Assembly (NCBI GenBank): GCA_965178125.1
Contig: OZ237750.1
Span: 682,001 to 746,000, forward strand
DNA: 64,000 bases
Source of the DNA: Bilabrum cf. latius
Lineage: Eukaryota; Bigyra: Bicosoecida; Bigyra; Bicosoecida
Direction: 5' to 3'
Shown: one piece after another, positions 60,100 through 64,000 of the stretch
How the letters are laid out: the number at the start of each line of letters is the position of its first letter
How positions within the stretch are numbered: the first letter of the stretch is position 1
Made by a program: the position numbers and the translations under genes
Notes under the pieces: model-generated
What the model was told of the DNA's origin: nothing
What the model saw: only the letters and a program-made list of their open reading frames with translations
Databases searched by the model: none

Positions 60100-60566
60100 T
60101 CAGGTGCGGTGGGTGCGCAGCAATCCCCGTGACTGTGAAGCCGACCTCCTTCCGGCTGGTAGAACAACTCCAGCAGAAATCCCGCCCGACACCTCTGCTC
60201 CTTGCGCTTCGTTCACTCCACGCCGCTCGGCCTCCTCCAGCCGCTCGGCATTTTTGAGCCGCCATACCCTCTTCCCCAGAACCGACCGGCCGCAGGCGAT
60301 GCGCTCGCGCAGCTCCCAGCGCTGGCTCACGCCTGCCGGCTGAAGCTGGAGCAGCGGCTGCTGATGCAGGACCGTTGGTTCCGTGGTCGTCTGCCTAAGC
60401 ACCCTGCGAGGGCCGCACCAGCCCCTTGGCCCTCCCGCATCACTCCCTTGGCCCTCCCGCATCAGCCCCTTGGCCCTCCCGCATCAGTACCTAATTCTAT
60501 GCCGCACCCCTCTTTAGAGTGCACCCAAGCTTGATCTTACTCTCTTGATGCGTTGCTAGCCGCCAT
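60100..60566 (-). CDS. Small two-exon helical protein, 109 aa
   Basis: Exon 1 60566-60541 (ATG GCG GCT AGC... ending GA before GTAAGA), intron 60404-60540 ending CTCGCAG, exon 2 60403-60100 with TGA stop. Splicing gives MAASNASREVLRQTTTEP, then QPLLQLQPAG and a long Arg/Glu-rich helix (WRLKNAERLEEAERR). There is no TAG. The REVL start, a LL-x-L-x-P motif and a following helix, at about 100 residues, faintly recall the BBSome subunit BBIP1/BBIP10. That is a guess from memory and would need a profile search. The intron holds a 22-bp tandem repeat. The upstream minus-strand gene appears to run into this start, so its 3' end is unclear. Confidence 0.55.
60421..60486. repeat. Three tandem 22-bp repeats inside an intron
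   Basis: Three adjacent 22-bp units (60421-60442, 60443-60464, 60465-60486) sharing CCTTGGCCCTCCCGCATCA; the middle unit differs at two to three positions at its start. They lie in the intron of the small 60 kb gene. 22 is not a multiple of three, which supports a non-coding location. Confidence 0.8.
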
Positions 60567-61290
60567 GGATTGCTCGACACGGTGCTGACGGTGGAGGGTC
60601 CTTCCGACCCTATGTGCCCCGACCCCAACGACATACCATGCCCGAGCAGTACCTAGACTATGCAGTCTCCGAGGAGGCCTCCCTGGCGCTGCTGCCGGGG
60701 TTCGACCTCGATCTGCTACTGTCACCGCTGTGACCCTTTGCCATACCGTTTCCTGTACTTGACGACAGCCCGCCTCGCCTCATAGCCACCAGGCTGAAGA
60801 TCACCGGAGCCGCCAGGCCCGTGGAGATCAGGGCGATGGCAAGAGTAGACATACCGTTGTAAGTGTCCTCGGATTGAGGACAAGGACGCAAGCCAATCTC
60901 AGAGAGCTTGGAATTCACTGATGAGATTTCCGTTTCAACCGTATCAGGTCGCGAGAATTCAACTGACTGTACCACCCTCACCATGACTTGGTACAGCTGG
61001 ACCCCCTATTGAGAAGAGTTCAGGGCTACGGTGAAGTCGATACTGATGCCAGGCGAGCTGCTATTCCAACTGGTGGCCTCCGAGCTGCAGTTCGTTGGTA
61101 CACTCAAGAACATCGCACTGGTTGTTAGCTCGCCGGGTGGGTTGGCCAGCTCAAGCATCTGGTCCGCGATGCCAATGGCAACAGTGCAGTCAAGAGTAGT
61201 GCCATTACGAAGATTCAGACGGGCTACAAACACCAGCTGGGTTGGAGGTGCGTCCAGCTACGGATGCCCATTGCAAGTCTCGCGCCGTGG
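60567..61290 (-). CDS. Single-pass membrane protein, both ends unresolved
   Basis: A minus-strand frame open from 61290 crosses TAGs at 61258, 61006, 60658 and 60610. It reads a secreted-type domain with two or three cysteines and NGT/NCS/NSS-type N-glycosylation sites (about 61230-61010), then about 70 residues with PCPQSEDTYNG, a clear membrane span (TLAIALISTGLAAPVIFSLV, about 60850-60790) and a short Ser/Arg/Gly-rich tail. It has the topology of a type I receptor or surface protein. No ATG or CGCAG acceptor marks its 5' end, and the frame continues past 60566 into the next gene (TAG 60556, TAA 60514). Where it ends is therefore unknown. It may be the last exon of a larger gene. Confidence 0.4.
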
Positions 61291-61322
61291 TCAGGGTACA
61301 CGCCGTCCTTGACAACGGACCG

Positions 61323-64000
61323 TTAAACGGAGTCTATAATATCCGGCCGAAGCCTATGCTTTGCCTTCACCAGTGCAGCCTCAAGCATCTGGAGCAGGTA
61401 ATTCACTGCCCCGGCCCTTGACCCGCGCTGCTCTTCTGTAGGACCGTTATCACGGTACAGCGACGACCAAGTCCCCTGCCTTCCGAGCGGAGGGATGTCG
61501 ATGAATTCGCTCGTCGAAGGCATGACGTTGTGCGAACTGTGACGATGGGTGTCCTAGCCATATGGCCCACTCGCCCGACCGCTTCCCCTAGAAACAGCGC
61601 GGGCCGCGCCAGACTAGGCCGCTGCCCCGCCAGCGCTGACCGTGTTACTGGGCATGGTTGAACCCACCACATCAGAGGCCACAGTCCTAGGCGAGTCAAT
61701 CTCACTCAATAGCTGTGGAAAATCCTCCATGCCCCCCATGGCCTTTCCTTGCCGCCTCCAACGAGTTTTGACTGCTTCAGCCAACTCCCGCATCCGTCGG
61801 GCCGCAGAACCGAACCGAAACCGAGCGAATTCTCGAGCGAGGCAATCCATGACTCTGTGCTGACGACCCAAGACCCCCTATTCGCCTATTGCTGCCGAAG
61901 TAGCGGGCTGAAGTGGATCAGACACGGCTGAGGCTCGCGCTTGGGCTCCGTCGGTGCCTCCCAGCCGGGCATGACTCTCACCTGCCGATGCCTCAGTCTA
62001 TCGCTGATTCATGCCAGCATGGAGAGCCCTCGATATATCTTCTGGGTTCAAAAACACCAGCAGGCTATCCTACTCCCCGAGGCCAGCCGTAGCACCCGCG
62101 GCGTGCAGGAGCGCGACTTTGTTCAGGCGGCCGGACAGCAAAGATGACTGTGCAATGGCGGTGGCCTCGTCAAGCGTTCCGCAGCAGGGAATCCATGAAA
62201 CGAGCCCGGAGACGGCGGGTGCAAACACTAGATCGTACATCAGCATCGCAAGAAGCATCAGCGGTGCGGTGAAGAGGAACGAGAAACCCTACGATATCCA
62301 GAACGTCCACATGACCGAGGAGATCACATCAGGACCATTTCTTGCTCCGAAATCGACAACAATGAAAAGGGCGCCAGCCGCAACCGTAGCGAGCACAAAT
62401 AACGTGCAGCCGGCAAAATAACTGAAATGCAAACAGCTTTTCTCCTATCCTTGCAGTGTCCCCAAGACGGCGGCATGCATGGCCTTGTCCTCAAAGATCT
62501 CTTCTAGAATCTCGTCCACCTCATCGACACTAGGAGCACCGGCTTCAGTGGCCCTGCGAATGCGTGTTGATCGCACTGCTTGGCTTGCTGAGCTGTCACT
62601 AGATGAATAAGCCGGGGGGGAGCCCGCTTCAGACTGGGCCTCGCTCTCAGACCTTGACCGGATCTCGGGGGCGAGTGCTGCCTCCAATTGCAGCCGGGGC
62701 ATATTACATACTGCCGCATACTACTGCGTGGATAGTGAACCGAGCCCCGCGCCGCTAACAGCTTTACCCTGGTCTTGGCCTGTCGCTGTGCCGCCACCAA
62801 CAGGCGTCTCGCCGGAGGTGCGAGGGAGAGAAGCATCGGTGGTTTCATAGCTGCCGGCATTGCCAAGGTGCTTACCCTCAGTAGCCCCCCCCGACGGGTC
62901 ACAGGTCTACCCGTCGGGGGGGGTAGATGTAGCCGGCGCTGCTGCCCCGGAGCTGCTTGGTGCGTCCATTCCTTTGCCAGATTCTGGGGTCGATTTGGAG
63001 TCCCCGGTTTCGGGGCTTGCAGGATCAGATCCTGACCCTGACTTGGCAATTGCGCCACCCTCAGTGGAACTTGTATCGTGGGCTGTCATGCTGCCGCCAC
63101 GTGCTGAACCTTTTCCGAGGTCAGGAAAACTCGCCCTGGTAACTCTGTCACCATCATCGCCATCGCCTGGCACACCTTCGTGGCTTCTATCAGACCCAAA
63201 CACATCAGCAGCAGGAGCCCTGGGACTCTCGATTGCAATGTCTTCTACGGCCGCGATGAGCCCGTCCTCGTCTGAGCTAGATGCAGAACCAGCGGCTGAG
63301 TTGTCGCGACCAGGTTGCCTCGCGCCAAGCCTACTTTTGTTCGGGAATCGATTAGCCAGTTTTGGTGTTGAATGTTCCCAGTCACTTAGTTTAGTCTTTG
63401 TCCTCCGTGCACTTCTTCCAGAGCGGCCAAATGCAGCCTACGGGTCTTCATCTTCGCTGCTTTGGGCGGAAGGCAGCATTATTCCACTTTCTTGCCAAGG
63501 GCCGGACATCCCAGCAGCTCCTCTAGTCACTTGTACCTCAGTAAGCTCCGAGTCAGGATCATCGCCGAGCTCCTCCTGTTCTCTGGCGAGATCCCTGGTG
63601 CCAAGCAGTTCGGGCTGCCTGATGGCGCACACGCACCTCAAGTCGTCCATGAGGCCCCAATCCCAGCAGTCACAAAGCAAGCACGATTCATGCCCCTAGA
63701 CTGCGTCTCTAGCAGGCACACGCGGTGCAATTGGTCTGTCATGTAGCACACTTCGAGGGGCTGGAGCTGGCCCAACTCTGCCAGAACCATGTTCCGAGTG
63801 CAATGGGACTTCATGGCTACTACTGCTCACACCCGTACCTGCAGGACCCAAATTATCAGTACAGGCCTGCATTCGAATAGAAGCAGCTCGAGTATCGCGT
63901 CGAATGTGACAGCATCCGTAAGGCCGTCCGTGCGCAGCAAACTGTTGCATCAAAAACAGATTGCGCTGACTTGGGAGCCGGTTACAGCAGCAAACCAGGC
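61323..64000 (-). CDS. Large membrane protein, 5' end beyond right edge
   Basis: One minus-strand frame is open from the window edge to TAA at 61323-61325, crossing TAGs at 63696, 63438, 62907, 62721, 62445, 62289, 62070, 61998, 61878, 61614 and 61554: about 890 residues. The first 500 are acidic, Ser/Gly/Pro-rich and probably disordered. At about 62430-62200 there are two adjacent membrane spans (GCTLFVLATVAAGALFIVV; FLFTAPLMLLAMLMYDLVF) joined by a short loop containing WTFWIS-TAG-GFS. After these come soluble helical segments (REFARFRFGSAARRMRELAE) and a C-terminal helix (NYLLQMLEAALVKAKHRL). The paired spans with W..S...S.....PL vaguely recall polycystin-1-type proteins; I do not assign it. 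If TAA were sense, the frame would end at a TGA about 35 codons later. Confidence 0.6.
62885..62923. repeat. Perfect 15-bp inverted repeat with 9-base loop inside a coding frame
   Basis: Left arm 62885-62899 (eight C then GACGGGT) and right arm 62909-62923 (ACCCGTC then eight G) are exact reverse complements around a 9-base loop. The in-frame TAG of the minus-strand gene (62907-62909) lies at the loop/right-arm junction. A very stable RNA hairpin is expected. Confidence 0.8.

Noticed and set aside
1-64000. TAG as leucine, tyrosine or pyrrolysine instead of glutamine
   Set aside because: The desaturase and EF-hand sites and many coiled-coil sites favour Gln. Some dynein sites (for example near 37978) would allow Leu, but the pattern as a whole does not. 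No archaeal-type pyrrolysine context exists.
1-64000. Programmed stop-codon readthrough
   Set aside because: Up to 15 events in one protein, including a tandem pair, would give almost no full-length product.

Overview
WHAT IT IS. The window is nuclear DNA of a flagellated unicellular eukaryote. It has short spliceosomal introns (about 73-142 bp), a complete ciliary dynein heavy chain, and eukaryotic genes for a FIG4/Sac phosphatase, sphingolipid desaturase, RBR ubiquitin ligase, reeler/DOMON/cytochrome-b561 proteins and adenylosuccinate synthetase. Under the standard code almost every gene breaks into pieces, and nearly every break is an in-frame TAG. If TAG is read as an amino acid, the pieces join in one frame into full-length proteins. 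I count about 90 TAG codons inside genes and no internal TAA or TGA. At alignable sites the best reading is glutamine. TGA is the usual terminator and TAA an occasional one. This UAG-to-Gln code is the central finding, and all gene models below assume it. LAYOUT. 3-353 (+): tail of a gene entering from the left; 354-652 shows nothing clear. 653-3325 (-): multi-pass membrane protein. 3398-4057 (-): tentative small gene. 4221-10817 (-): very large FIG4-like phosphatase. 11543-13874 (+): kelch/EGF membrane protein. 14050-16326 (+): protein with an ADP-ribosyltransferase-like C-terminus. 16501-20049 (-): disordered/coiled-coil protein. 20221-21370 (-): unknown two-exon gene. 21485-24988 (-): EF-hand protein, divergent from 25230-38580 (+), the dynein heavy chain, with a strong palindrome between them. 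38786-40281 (+): dihydroceramide desaturase. 40457-44524 (+) and 55164-59802 (-): inverted, nearly identical copies of a FRRS1-like ferric-reductase gene. Between the copies: NZF+RBR ligase (44654-47831, -), a small membrane protein (48596-49087, -), adenylosuccinate synthetase (49427-51044, +) and a large membrane protein hidden by TAG codons (51254-55097, +). 60100-60566 (-): small two-exon gene. 60567-61290 (-): single-pass membrane protein fragment. 61323 to the right edge (-): large membrane protein. COMMON THEMES. The confident introns follow one rule: GTRAG-like 5' ends and a 3' end of exactly CGCAG. The dynein, EF-hand and possibly the small 60 kb gene point to cilia; the desaturase and FIG4 act on membrane lipids; the two FRRS1-like proteins suggest transmembrane electron or iron transfer. 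All functions are inferred from recognised motifs; no database search was run.
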